From: Eupeodes corollae
Taxonomy: Eukaryota > Arthropoda > Insecta > Diptera > Syrphidae
Direction: 5' to 3'
Assembly (NCBI RefSeq): GCF_945859685.1
Contig: NC_079149.1
Location: 101,582,863-101,646,862, forward strand
Length of the DNA stretch: 64,000 nucleotides
Shown here: positions 11,531 to 23,171 of the stretch, in pieces
Numbering within the stretch: the first letter of the stretch is position 1
How the letters are laid out: every line of letters begins with the position of its first letter
Notes under the pieces: model-generated
Database searches by the model: none
Told to the model about the DNA's origin: nothing
The model's input: the letters and a program-made list of their open reading frames with translations, nothing else
Translations under genes and position numbers: made by a program

Positions 11531-13822
11531 TCATAAACAGATATTGAAATCAAATTGTATAACATATGCAAAATATTGTTGTTAAGTTTAAGTTAATTTT
11601 TTAGAAAAATAAAACTGACAACTTTTTTTTTTACATAAAACGAGAACTTACAAAAAAGAACTGAACGATGATAAGGAGTAGTTTCCGACGTAAGTATCTT
11701 CATACTTTGCTTGGTATTTCAATTGGCTGTCTCGGAAGTTTGGACTTTTTCTTTTTCGGGGAATCCATGGAAGACCGATGTTATGCTCTTAAATCTCATA
11801 CAATCTAAGTCCTCTAGACTATTAAATATCATCTTAACAACCCGTTAGATACAGCTCGAAAATGAACAGTCTTAGAAAATTACGCTCAATTGAACGTCTA
11901 AAATCCTCTTACTTAGTTCATAAATCTATTATAAAAAAAAACATTGCAATAAGGACCCTATACCAAAGATTATTATGAACAATTTGTCAGGAACTCAAAA
12001 ATTTAAAGGTCGAATATTTCCCACAAAAATATGTCCTTTAAACTTTATACTATCACTTAACATAGTGTAATATCGAACTCTCACTGTTATCGATAAATTC
12101 GCTTCGATGGTGATGCTGATGGTATCATCATCGCTTTTAGTGTCATGACAAAAAGCGATGTCATCTCCTTGATGAATGTATATATACCAGGTAGAATGTC
12201 CTTTCACGGACATCAAGCAGTAATCGCTGGGATGGGAGGAATAATATAAAGCATCACACAGGGATATAAGCATACAGAGACAGGTGAATCGAATTTTTCA
12301 CCCGATTTACCCCAGGAACAAAACAAAAATTCACCTTCTATCCTCTGTTTGCTCCCTGGATTATATCCATCTCGATGTCCAGTCCATCGTTTAGAAGTTA
12401 GAAACCATGAGGAAAAACTGCTGTACGATATATGTAACTATCTATACACCAACCGACAGGGAATAGGGATGCAACAAATGATTAAGTTGTTGAGGGTGTT
12501 GGAGGTGATGATGGTTGTCCGAGTGGACGTAGAGCAGAAAAGATCTCCAATGAAGAATGATGTCCCTTGCTAAATTGCCTCATCAACCGTTCAGCGACAC
12601 CAACACGAATACACACACACCAATATGAACCTACACATAACGTTATAATGTGACAAACACACACACACCAATAAAGGTATAATTTACCTGGTTCCAATTC
12701 AAAAACACATGTGAATGGACATTGCCAGTAAATTAGCCCAACGTGACAAAGGATTTATATGATGTTCGTTCGGTGGGAGAAGGATGTGAATGGTGGAATC
12801 CTTCAACTATAGAGTAGTAGAAGAGCAATATCGCTGGTGCTCGATATTTTATTCAATGTGACACCTGATGGTGTGACGAGTAATCCTTTGGAATGGCGTT
12901 GACAATTTTGATATGAAGTAACACTCTCTCTAGAGCGGATAAAAGTTCTTTCTCTGTATGAAGTTCGGTGCATGACATGGATGACAGATGACGATAGGAA
13001 TGAATGCTGCAATAAGGGGAGACGAGAGTGAGTAGTAGGGATGAGTTGCGAATGACTTTTAATGAGATTATTTTCCCCGAACAATGTCATCATCAACGCT
13101 CCATCAGGTATTGTTGGCACTCTGCATGAAAATGAACAGGAACACACCGATCCACCGAACACCCGTCGAGCAAATGGCATGAGAAGGTCCCTGTTTTGGA
13201 GGCATCGGGCGGGGCGCGGCGTTGTATTTATTCATCATTTCGAGGAGGTCGAAAACAAAATGAGGTAGGTGGGTTGACGATTTTCATTCCGAGCTTGTTT
13301 GTTAATATTTTGAAATTAAGTAGAAACCTACATTTAGTGGACGAGGACGAAAATACGTATGTAAGTCGATTTTTGGCATTATTGACTAAATGGGTATATG
13401 CATAATAAACATCATGATGTGTGTGATTGTTGGTTTGGCATATAATGTATGTGTACTGAATATGGACGTTTCTAACCTTACCAGCCTCATGATTCCCACA
13501 TCATGGTGCAATACACTTTATTGACTTAGTTAATGAGAAATTTTCATCAGAAAATTGAATTGACATGAACAAGCAATTATAATTTTGTAACTAGTTTGAA
13601 TCTTTAAGCAGAGATTTCTAAAGAGAAAAACATAAATTGTCCAGTTATCAAATGACACAATTTAGCTTATTGACTTATCCTAAAGAAAAACTAAGCCACT
13701 TAATTTTTTTAAGAAAATCCGGATCACTTCAATGGAAATAAAGGATATTATTCAAAATACTAGCTGCTATTCAATCCGGCTTCAGTACTTAATACAAGCT
13801 AATCTTTAATCTTATAGCCCTT
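11531..13822. other. Intergenic DNA, no gene recognised
   Basis: Contains a short (CA)n tract near 12609-12670 and unremarkable AT-rich sequence. Open frames at 11995-12273, 12803-13180 and 13062-13405 have no domains or clear codon bias. The 12700-13270 part is less AT-rich and may be unique host DNA, but no splice-linked coding pattern is visible. Confidence 0.45.
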
Positions 13823-16480
13823 AGGTTAGGTTGGAGTGGCTGTCCAGATGTCATTAACGCACGTAGACCTTAAGGGTCCATTGTGATACCACTAATGAGG
13901 TTACTCATGGAAGAGCAATGAACTTAAACAAACCATTTCAGACTTTTAAAAAAGTTAGAGAGACGTTTTGTGTCAATCGTTGCCAGTTCACTGGTGTTAT
14001 CGAAGAAGGGATTACCGAGTAAGTTAACCTTCTAATGGAGAGTGCTGGACATGTACATGGAAGGTGTTGGACCGTTTCCTCTTCCTCCTCGTCCATTCAG
14101 CTTCTACAGAAGTCATTTGTGTAGACCCCTAGCCGGCAGTATCCCGTTATTACTCCAATTGTAGAGCTTATACTTTGTCGGCTCAGTGATATCAAGCTTT
14201 TTGACCGTTTTTAGTCAATACTTGGCCATATTTAATATGGCCATCTAGCATTTGTTGTTTCTAGAGCATATTGCTTGAGAAGATGTTTGCATGTAGCAAG
14301 TGGTGTTCCTATGTAATGTTTTTGTCTAACATGAGGCAGAAGCAGAAGTGTTCCGTTTTTGGCGAGCTCATCGGCTTTGATATTTCCCGGAATGTCTCTG
14401 TGGCCCGGCACCCAAATGAGGTGAATGTTAAACTGTTCCGTCATCTCATTTAGAGATGAACGACTGTTTAAGAGTTTGTGGAAACAGACGCGAGAGATTT
14501 AAGAGCGGCAAGATATAACATTTTCTTTAAGCCAGGATAGTGCTTCTTTAATCGCCATTACTTAGGCCTGGAATACACTGTATTGATTGGGAAGTCTATA
14601 GGATAGACTGAGATTCAGTTGTTCTGAAAAGGTACCACTTCCAACTCCGTGATCGGTCTTTGAACCGTCAGTACAGAAGTGTACCGCATCGTCTTCCAGG
14701 GGTCTCTGTTCTTCCCAAGAGGATCTTGAAGGGATGGACACATGGAAGCTTTTACCGAATACCATTTTTGGGGTGGTATAGTCTAAGTGATCTGGGATAG
14801 ATCTGAAACTGTCTAGAATAGTAGTATGTCCAGTATTGTTACTGTTCCATTGAGAGGTGGCTCTGAGCCTCACACATGAGTTGGCTGCCACCATTTTGGA
14901 GAAGATGTCAAGAGGTGTTACGTTTAAAAGCACTTCCAGTGCTGCGGTTGGTGTTGAACGAAGTGCTCCTGTGATGCACATACTTGCTGACAGCTGGGCT
15001 TTGATGAGCTTATTTAGATCTACCATCTTGTCAAGTGCGGTCCACCATACGACAGCTCCATAAATGAATATCGGTCCAAAGTGTTTAGCCAGTGGATTAT
15101 TTTTGGGGAGAAGCCCCATTTTGATCCTAAGGACTTTTTACAAGTAAAAAGCGCTACAGTAGCCTTTTTTACTCTTTCATCAATATTTGCCTTCCAATTT
15201 AATTTTTGTCTAAAATGAGGCCTAAATATTTAGCTTGATCGGAAAATCTTAATGGTATTCCTCTAATCTTGAGTGGGCTAATCTGAGGAATTTTATATCT
15301 TCTCGAAAAGAGTATTAATTTTGTTTTGTGTGGGTTGATGTCCAATCCACATTGCTAAGCCCATTTAGTTAGCCTGTTCAGGGCATTTTGTAGGAGTTCC
15401 GAGAGAACTTGGGGGTGCTTCCCAGATACGGATAATGCAACGTCGTCAGCATAGCATAGTAAGTAGGTCGTTTACTACTATGTTCCATTAAAGAGGCGAA
15501 AGGACTCCACCTAGGGGAGTGCCTCGATTCACCGATCTGGTGGTAGTAAAACTTCTCATGTTAGAAATTATTGTCCTGCTTTTGAGCATGAGACTTATAA
15601 GATCTATGAGTGATTTCTCTAATTTCAGCTTATCCATTGCTGTTGTGATCGACTGGTAACTGACGTTCTTGAAAGCTCCTTCAATATCTAGGAACTAAGT
15701 TATATTATACGTACCAGCGAGTGAAGTGCTGATTCTATTGATTTTCCCTTAGAGTAAGCATGTTGAGCTGTGGAAATGAGACATGGTTTTAAATTATGTC
15801 TGATGTAAATTTCAATCAATCTTTCCAAGGTGTTAAGAAGGAACGTGTCAGAGTTTTCCTGCTTTAGGAATGAAGACTACTTTTGTCATTCTCCAAGCTT
15901 TTGGAATATATCTCAAACTTACACAGCTTGTCAGAATGATTTCCAATGGTGAAATGATCATGTCTGAGCATTTTTGTAGTTCGGCCGGAATGATTCCGTC
16001 TGGTCCTCTAGATTTATATGGATCAAAGCTGTCTATAGCCCATTGCAGTTTTTCCCGCGTTATTAGATTAACTAAATCGCTTGTAGAAGCTAGAGACTCT
16101 GATGTTAAGTCGTTGAGTATGTTAGAGCTACCTGGAAAGTGGGTGTCTAATAACAGATTAAGAAATTCTTCATCTATGATAGTCCACGTGCCTGCTTCTG
16201 TCTTTAAAGCACTGGGTATTGTTGGACTTTTTGAGAGAATTTTCCTGAGTCTCGAAGATTCTGAAGTATTTTCTATTTTACCACAAAAATTTCTCCAAGA
16301 AGACCTCTTACTCTTTCTTAATTCTTTTTTATATTGCTTTAGAGCTTGTTTGTATAAGTCCCAGTCAGAAGGAGATCTAGTGTACTTAGATCTGTTGAAT
16401 AGTTTTCGAAATCTCTTTCTGAATGGTTCTAGTTCTTTACGCCACCAATGAGGTTTCTTTTTACCCTTTATCTAATAGAT
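13823..16480 (-). mobile_element. LOA/I-like LINE with RNase H, family C copy 1
   Basis: Minus-strand order: linker at 16470-16200 (KKPHWWRKELEPFRKRF, typical of LOA-type elements), reverse transcriptase from about 16030 (SRGPDGIIPAELQKCSDM) through a frameshifted PLGGV box near 15515 and YADDVALSVSGK near 15455, then the thumb (YLGLILDKN), then RNase H at 14720-14350 with FCTDGSKTDHGVGSG and IWVPGHRDIPGN. The element ends in a zinc-finger-like HLPCTCPAL region near 14080 and a tail ending beside GGTTAGGTT at 13823. Against copy 2 it lacks about 31 bases near 14505, which removes the IRIFSDSQ catalytic aspartate. The endonuclease is missing, so it is 5' truncated near 16480. Confidence 0.85.
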
Positions 16481-16898
16481 CTTAATCTTTATGAAAAATA
16501 CGGTGTAAGACTGTGTGTAATGGCTAGCGATTGGCGAGAAACTGATACACTTTGACTTCAACTGAAATATTCGCAGTTATTTTTGAGCTTAACTTTTCAA
16601 TTCTTCTCAACTTTAATCTACCTTATTCATTTTTTTTGACAAGAAGGTGCGAAGACTAATTAAGTACTTAAGTTTTGGTAACTTTGACTACAAAATGTCT
16701 ACCATTTGCGAAGTGAATTTTGGAGACTGCATTGTTGAAGAGTATATTACCTAATTTTTAGTAATGGCGTAGCCTTTACTTGTGAAATTTAAATTTATGA
16801 AAGCCTAAAAAATCAAAATTGTCCAAATAGCAGGCTTTTCAAAATGAAAACTATTAGAGGAAAATACTTTACAATACAATGAATGCTGCAGCTTTATT
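16481..16898. other. Spacer before the hexamer array
   Basis: AT-rich, no gene or element end recognised. It gives the unique left flank of the satellite, ending in GCTGCAGCTTTATT. Confidence 0.5.
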
Positions 16899-19718
16899 CT
16901 TAGTCTTAGTCTTAGTCTTAGTCTTAGTCTTAGTCTTAGTCTTAGTCTTAGTCTTAGTCTTAGTCTTAGTCTTAGTCTTAGTCTTAGTCTTAGTCTTAGT
17001 CTTAGTCTTAGTCTTAGTCTTAGTCTTAGTCTTAGTCTTAGTCTTAGTCTTAGTCTTAGTCTTAGTCTTAGTCTTAGTCTTAGTCTTAGTCTTAGTCTTA
17101 GTCTTAGTCTTAGTCTTAGTCTTAGTCTTAGTCTTAGTCTTAGTCTTAGTCTTAGTCTTAGTCTTAGTCTTAGTCTTAGTCTTAGTCTTAGTCTTAGTCT
17201 TAGTCTTAGTCTTAGTCTTAGTCTTAGTCTTAGTCTTAGTCTTAGTCTTAGTCTTAGTCTTAGTCTTAGTCTTAGTCTTAGTCTTAGTCTTAGTCTTAGT
17301 CTTAGTCTTAGTCTTAGTCTTAGTCTTAGTCTTAGTCTTAGTCTTAGTCTTAGTCTTAGTCTTAGTCTTAGTCTTAGTCTTAGTCTTAGTCTTAGTCTTA
17401 GTCTTAGTCTTAGTCTTAGTCTTAGTCTTAGTCTTAGTCTTAGTCTTAGTCTTAGTCTTAGTCTTAGTCTTAGTCTTAGTCTTAGTCTTAGTCTTAGTCT
17501 TAGTCTTAGTCTTAGTCTTAGTCTTAGTCTTAGTCTTAGTCTTAGTCTTAGTCTTAGTCTTAGTCTTAGTCTTAGTCTTAGTCTTAGTCTTAGTCTTAGT
17601 CTTAGTCTTAGTCTTAGTCTTAGTCTTAGTCTTAGTCTTAGTCTTAGTCTTAGTCTTAGTCTTAGTCTTAGTCTTAGTCTTAGTCTTAGTCTTAGTCTTA
17701 GTCTTAGTCTTAGTCTTAGTCTTAGTCTTAGTCTTAGTCTTAGTCTTAGTCTTAGTCTTAGTCTTAGTCTTAGTCTTAGTCTTAGTCTTAGTCTTAGTCT
17801 TAGTCTTAGTCTTAGTCTTAGTCTTAGTCTTAGTCTTAGTCTTAGTCTTAGTCTTAGTCTTAGTCTTAGTCTTAGTCTTAGTCTTAGTCTTAGTCTTAGT
17901 CTTAGTCTTAGTCTTAGTCTTAGTCTTAGTCTTAGTCTTAGTCTTAGTCTTAGTCTTAGTCTTAGTCTTAGTCTTAGTCTTAGTCTTAGTCTTAGTCTTA
18001 GTCTTAGTCTTAGTCTTAGTCTTAGTCTTAGTCTTAGTCTTAGTCTTAGTCTTAGTCTTAGTCTTAGTCTTAGTCTTAGTCTTAGTCTTAGTCTTAGTCT
18101 TAGTCTTAGTCTTAGTCTTAGTCTTAGTCTTAGTCTTAGTCTTAGTCTTAGTCTTAGTCTTAGTCTTAGTCTTAGTCTTAGTCTTAGTCTTAGTCTTAGT
18201 CTTAGTCTTAGTCTTAGTCTTAGTCTTAGTCTTAGTCTTAGTCTTAGTCTTAGTCTTAGTCTTAGTCTTAGTCTTAGTCTTAGTCTTAGTCTTAGTCTTA
18301 GTCTTAGTCTTAGTCTTAGTCTTAGTCTTAGTCTTAGTCTTAGTCTTAGTCTTAGTCTTAGTCTTAGTCTTAGTCTTAGTCTTAGTCTTAGTCTTAGTCT
18401 TAGTCTTAGTCTTAGTCTTAGTCTTAGTCTTAGTCTTAGTCTTAGTCTTAGTCTTAGTCTTAGTCTTAGTCTTAGTCTTAGTCTTAGTCTTAGTCTTAGT
18501 CTTAGTCTTAGTCTTAGTCTTAGTCTTAGTCTTAGTCTTAGTCTTAGTCTTAGTCTTAGTCTTAGTCTTAGTCTTAGTCTTAGTCTTAGTCTTAGTCTTA
18601 GTCTTAGTCTTAGTCTTAGTCTTAGTCTTAGTCTTAGTCTTAGTCTTAGTCTTAGTCTTAGTCTTAGTCTTAGTCTTAGTCTTAGTCTTAGTCTTAGTCT
18701 TAGTCTTAGTCTTAGTCTTAGTCTTAGTCTTAGTCTTAGTCTTAGTCTTAGTCTTAGTCTTAGTCTTAGTCTTAGTCTTAGTCTTAGTCTTAGTCTTAGT
18801 CTTAGTCTTAGTCTTAGTCTTAGTCTTAGTCTTAGTCTTAGTCTTAGTCTTAGTCTTAGTCTTAGTCTTAGTCTTAGTCTTAGTCTTAGTCTTAGTCTTA
18901 GTCTTAGTCTTAGTCTTAGTCTTAGTCTTAGTCTTAGTCTTAGTCTTAGTCTTAGTCTTAGTCTTAGTCTTAGTCTTAGTCTTAGTCTTAGTCTTAGTCT
19001 TAGTCTTAGTCTTAGTCTTAGTCTTAGTCTTAGTCTTAGTCTTAGTCTTAGTCTTAGTCTTAGTCTTAGTCTTAGTCTTAGTCTTAGTCTTAGTCTTAGT
19101 CTTAGTCTTAGTCTTAGTCTTAGTCTTAGTCTTAGTCTTAGTCTTAGTCTTAGTCTTAGTCTTAGTCTTAGTCTTAGTCTTAGTCTTAGTCTTAGTCTTA
19201 GTCTTAGTCTTAGTCTTAGTCTTAGTCTTAGTCTTAGTCTTAGTCTTAGTCTTAGTCTTAGTCTTAGTCTTAGTCTTAGTCTTAGTCTTAGTCTTAGTCT
19301 TAGTCTTAGTCTTAGTCTTAGTCTTAGTCTTAGTCTTAGTCTTAGTCTTAGTCTTAGTCTTAGTCTTAGTCTTAGTCTTAGTCTTAGTCTTAGTCTTAGT
19401 CTTAGTCTTAGTCTTAGTCTTAGTCTTAGTCTTAGTCTTAGTCTTAGTCTTAGTCTTAGTCTTAGTCTTAGTCTTAGTCTTAGTCTTAGTCTTAGTCTTA
19501 GTCTTAGTCTTAGTCTTAGTCTTAGTCTTAGTCTTAGTCTTAGTCTTAGTCTTAGTCTTAGTCTTAGTCTTAGTCTTAGTCTTAGTCTTAGTCTTAGTCT
19601 TAGTCTTAGTCTTAGTCTTAGTCTTAGTCTTAGTCTTAGTCTTAGTCTTAGTCTTAGTCTTAGTCTTAGTCTTAGTCTTAGTCTTAGTCTTAGTCTTAGT
19701 CTTAGTCTTAGTCTTAGT
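16899..19718. repeat. Perfect hexamer satellite, (CTTAGT)470
   Basis: 2,820 bases of uninterrupted 6-bp repeat, GTCTTA on the plus strand and TAAGAC on the minus strand, exactly 470 units between unique flanks. I saw no substitution in any printed line. It is open on both strands: the plus frame gives an alternating Leu-Val run of about 950 residues and the minus frame an alternating Lys-Thr run, both starting and ending in flanking sequence. These are by-products of a stop-free hexamer, not genes. Such perfection implies recent expansion, strong homogenisation, or assembly smoothing of a longer or shorter array. The unit is not the insect telomere repeat TTAGG. Confidence 0.98.
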
Positions 19719-21833
19719 TTGTAAAAAAGTTTTAAAATATTGACACTGCATCGTGTAGACGTGAACTTTTTTGATTAGATTTTATATGTTTTGACATTTC
19801 GAATAATTTAAATGCATACGATTTTGTTGAGGTAAATATTCAGAATCTTAAACTATATCTTCAGGTCATTTGAAGCTCCAAGGATGTTTTATTCATTCTC
19901 ATAAAATTCAAAACCAACCAAAATAAAATAGGAAGTAGTCTAGGTCGAAGTAAAGTTTCCCTATTTTATAATGCTTTTCTTCGAAGATCTGTTGATCAAG
20001 TTGTCCTTCATAAAATAGTTATAACTTCATACTCAAGTTCTTTTTTAGGCCGATTTCTTATAAGGACCATCTTATTTATCTACTTACTAAGGGTATAGAG
20101 TAGGTTCTCCATAAAACAACCAAGTAGTAAAGAAATTTACAACTTCTTGATGTTGTTATTCTTTTGCAACATTTTCAAGGGTTTCAATATTATTCCATTC
20201 AATAACATCAAACAAAAAAACAAAACAACTATGTCACTTTTATATCGTGCGACCAAAACATTAATAAGACATAAACCTTACTCAATCTGGTAATTTGCAA
20301 CAAAAATTTCATTTACGATATTAATTAATAAAGTGAAGCCCCTAATGGTTCATCAACTCGTCATTAATATAAAACAAGAGTTATATTAATGAAATAAAAA
20401 CTTATATAATATTATATGAAAATACTTTTAGAAATTAATTCGTTTCGCTTTGACGAAGCTCAAGTCGAGTCGAGCCAGTCCTAAACGAAACAATGAAAAT
20501 CTCTTATAGAGATGTAGCTATATGTGTATTGAATATCGCCATCAACTACCGCCACCACATCATTAGGTGCGGTTTCATCGTTCAAACCCTTTTCTATCCT
20601 CTCGGCCAAAGGAAAATCCAAGCACCATTCCCTTAGCTTTGAAATATAGCTAAACAAAACATCGCTCGCTATAAGCAGCAATACCCACAGGGATTCGAAT
20701 CGAATCGAATCGAATCGAAATGAAATCGATTTATTTTTGGACGAGACGAAACAAAACTAGGTACGATGGTATAAGGTACCTATCCTATATAAACTGGGAC
20801 CGGGACGACTTCGAATACGACGGACGCCATCCACCGCCGCATTGACGCTGCCAATACTCCAACAAAAATTAATGACCATCAATGGCAGCAGTTAATAGAT
20901 TTTCCTTAACGTATAATGTCCAAGGAACGTACATCATGGTTCAACGAATCCCACCATGAGGCAGGCACACAATACGTTGCCCAGGCACACATCACTATAC
21001 ACTAAGACATCCCACACAAAACAACTAAGGGTACGTTTGAAGAGCCTGTGGAAACTACGGAGTCGAATATAAAATCGAATAGAAATAGAAACCCGTCAAA
21101 TTGAAATTGAAAATCAATTTGGAAGAAAAGTGTCAAACATCTCGCTTTGGAGCGGTGCGGCGGTGATGGCGGCGGGTATATTTTATCTCCCAGCGGGAAA
21201 TCCAGTCTGATGGGTATCTTGACCTTAAGTTGTCCTTAAAGGAGACAATTGGAGACGACACAATACGACATTAAATACGTTTATTTTTATTTTTTATAGA
21301 GGTGTTTCTAGTCTCGTGTGTTTTGTCCTTAAGTTTTTTGTCCCTATTTTTTTTTTGTTGAAGAAACATCATTAAAAATATTTCTTTGTACCTTTTGATG
21401 ATGAAGTGTATTCACGACTTTTATTTTTTAACTTGAACTTGAGCAGCTACAGGTATACCATTGGGACGTATAGACTTAGAAGTTCAATTTCAATTCGAAA
21501 GAAGGTAGGTAACAAAAGTAGATCGTATTCGGTATTTGAACTTATTGAACATGAGTTTAAAATTATTGTTAAATTACATTCAGTTGTGGAATTACATATT
21601 ATGCTGAAAATCGCCACTTCTGGGGAATGTTATCCCGTCTTTTCATTATTGGTTTATTACACCGATTAGTAGCTCTTATATAATATGTTAGTACAAATTA
21701 ACCACTGATTCCAAACGAATGAATGATCCGGTTATGGTTTTGAAGCTCTGAAAAGTAAGCTAAGCGGCCAATAGACATCGACTTTAATTCCTAACACAAA
21801 TTTTGGAATCTAGTACTCAAAAGATCGATTGTT
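19719..21833. other. Intergenic DNA right of the array
   Basis: AT-rich to 20650, then a more balanced segment at 20690-21240 with CG-containing words. No reliable coding frame. 20481-20681 (minus) and 21406-21669 (plus) are open but show no domain. T-runs occur at 21280-21360. Confidence 0.45.
20696..20719. repeat. (CGAAT)n microsatellite
   Basis: Four exact CGAAT units and a decaying fifth. The reverse complement motif (ATTCG) recurs at 46667-46690. Confidence 0.85.
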
Positions 21834-21912
21834 GTATAGGCTGCGTGGCATATGGGCTAATATTGCACGGCTTTGTCTCTTCGGCAATAACATGCAGGTT
21901 TTTCGAGTCCCA
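21834..21912 (+). other. tRNA-like sequence, possible SINE head
   Basis: TGGCATATGGG at 21846-21856 resembles a Pol III A box (TGGCNNAGTGG) and GGTTTTTCGAGTCCC at 21897-21911 resembles a B box (GGTTCGANTCC) with two extra bases. Spacing of about 50 bases fits a tRNA-derived SINE or a decayed tRNA. I cannot fold a convincing cloverleaf and see no second copy in this window. Confidence 0.3.
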
Positions 21913-22095
21913 ATTTATGTACAATGCTCAGAACCCCGCTACTGGCATCACGCTTTTATCTTCTAATCATGTCAATATCACATTTTGACTACAAATTATT
22001 AAAGTTGGGCATTTAAAGCTTTGTTTGTTTTAAGGATATTTTTGTTTTGTATGTTTTTCGTAATATCTCCCCAAGAAATAATCCTCCAACAACAA

Positions 22096-23171
22096 CAGCG
22101 TCTTTAGACATGGACGCGGTGGGCCAGGGCCCAGGGCCTCGCAATTATTTGGCCCCCCACATCCAAAAACTTAAAGTGCATTAATATATACAAGAATTAT
22201 TTAGAAAACGAAATAAAGTTAGCAGACAGTAACAGAAAAACAAGTTTCATTTTACTCTCCGTTCCGTTGAAATTCTCCTCCTCAAAATCTTTAACTTCAA
22301 GCAACATGAATCTTTAATCATACACCTGCACACACTGTCAACATTATTGTAACAACTCTGCTTTCGTTCTAATCTACAGTTCTGTACAGATGTTGGCATT
22401 TTAACTCATTCTTTTTTTGCTTTTTCAAGAGCAAAAGTCTGAATATTTGGCTGACACAATTTTGACAAAAGAGGATTGTAGAGGGCAAAACTATGATAGT
22501 ACGTCTAATATGTCGGAAAGATATTGTGTTTTGCAAGCAAGATTATAGGAGAAGTCCGAATTTGCTACCTTTGTACCTTGTGCAGCACATTCTCTTAACT
22601 TAGTAGGCGGCTTATTGTGTGCAGGAGGCAACAAACGGTTCAAACAATATACAACTTTTTTTCTGATGCACATGGTTATAAGCAAATTACTGAAGCCTTG
22701 ACATCTATCTCTAGAGATCCAGACCAAGCTCCAGACACAGCCTGTCTAAGAAAATGTCAAAACTGGAGTTCTTCATTTTAACAGAAATTTGGAGTACAAT
22801 GCGAGTATTAGAAAGAATTCATAAAACCAGCAAGAGCCTTCAAAGAGAAACAATAACGATTGACGCTGCTGCTTATTTGATTTGTTCATTATGTTCTTTC
22901 GTAAATGATCTAAAGGAGAAATTTGATAAATTTGAAGTGCGTGCCAAAATTTAGAATCCGGATGCTAATTATAAAGACTTGATGCAACGAAAAATAGTAC
23001 GAAGTTCGCGTGCCACATATTTTGATGGTCCTGCACCATCCATCCAGCTAATTGGGAATAATATATCAACTTTTTTTTCCAACTATCGACAGTATTACTT
23101 TGCAATTAAAAATACGATCCAATTGCTATCAAGATTAATGCTTTGTTTGGCTTTTTTGTCGATTGCAATAT
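22096..23171 (+). mobile_element. hAT transposon remnant, left part
   Basis: The left end at 22096 (CAGCGTCTTTAGACATGG, then a GGGCCAGGGCCC-rich stretch and TTTGGCCCCCCAC) looks like the terminus of ZMYM1-like hAT elements. Coding starts near 22440 in plus frames: DCRGQNYDSTSNMS (where active relatives have DNASNMSG), VPCAAHSLNLVG, then LEFFILTEIWSTMRVLERIH, QRETITIDAAAYLICSLCSF, SRATYFDGPAP and, after a shift, INALFGFFVDCNI ending near 23171. These are the middle and C-terminal blocks of a hAT transposase. Stops and shifts make it dead. The sequence is then cut by two LINEs and resumes at 26966. Confidence 0.75.

Noticed and set aside
16869..19751. Two open frames of about 950-960 codons on opposite strands over the hexamer array
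   Set aside because: Both are pure read-through of a stop-free 6-bp repeat with only a few flanking residues; no gene structure supports them.
20480..20720. GATTCGAATCCC-like word (minus strand) as a tRNA T-loop
   Set aside because: It is part of the CGAAT microsatellite, and no A box or acceptor stem is found at the right distance.
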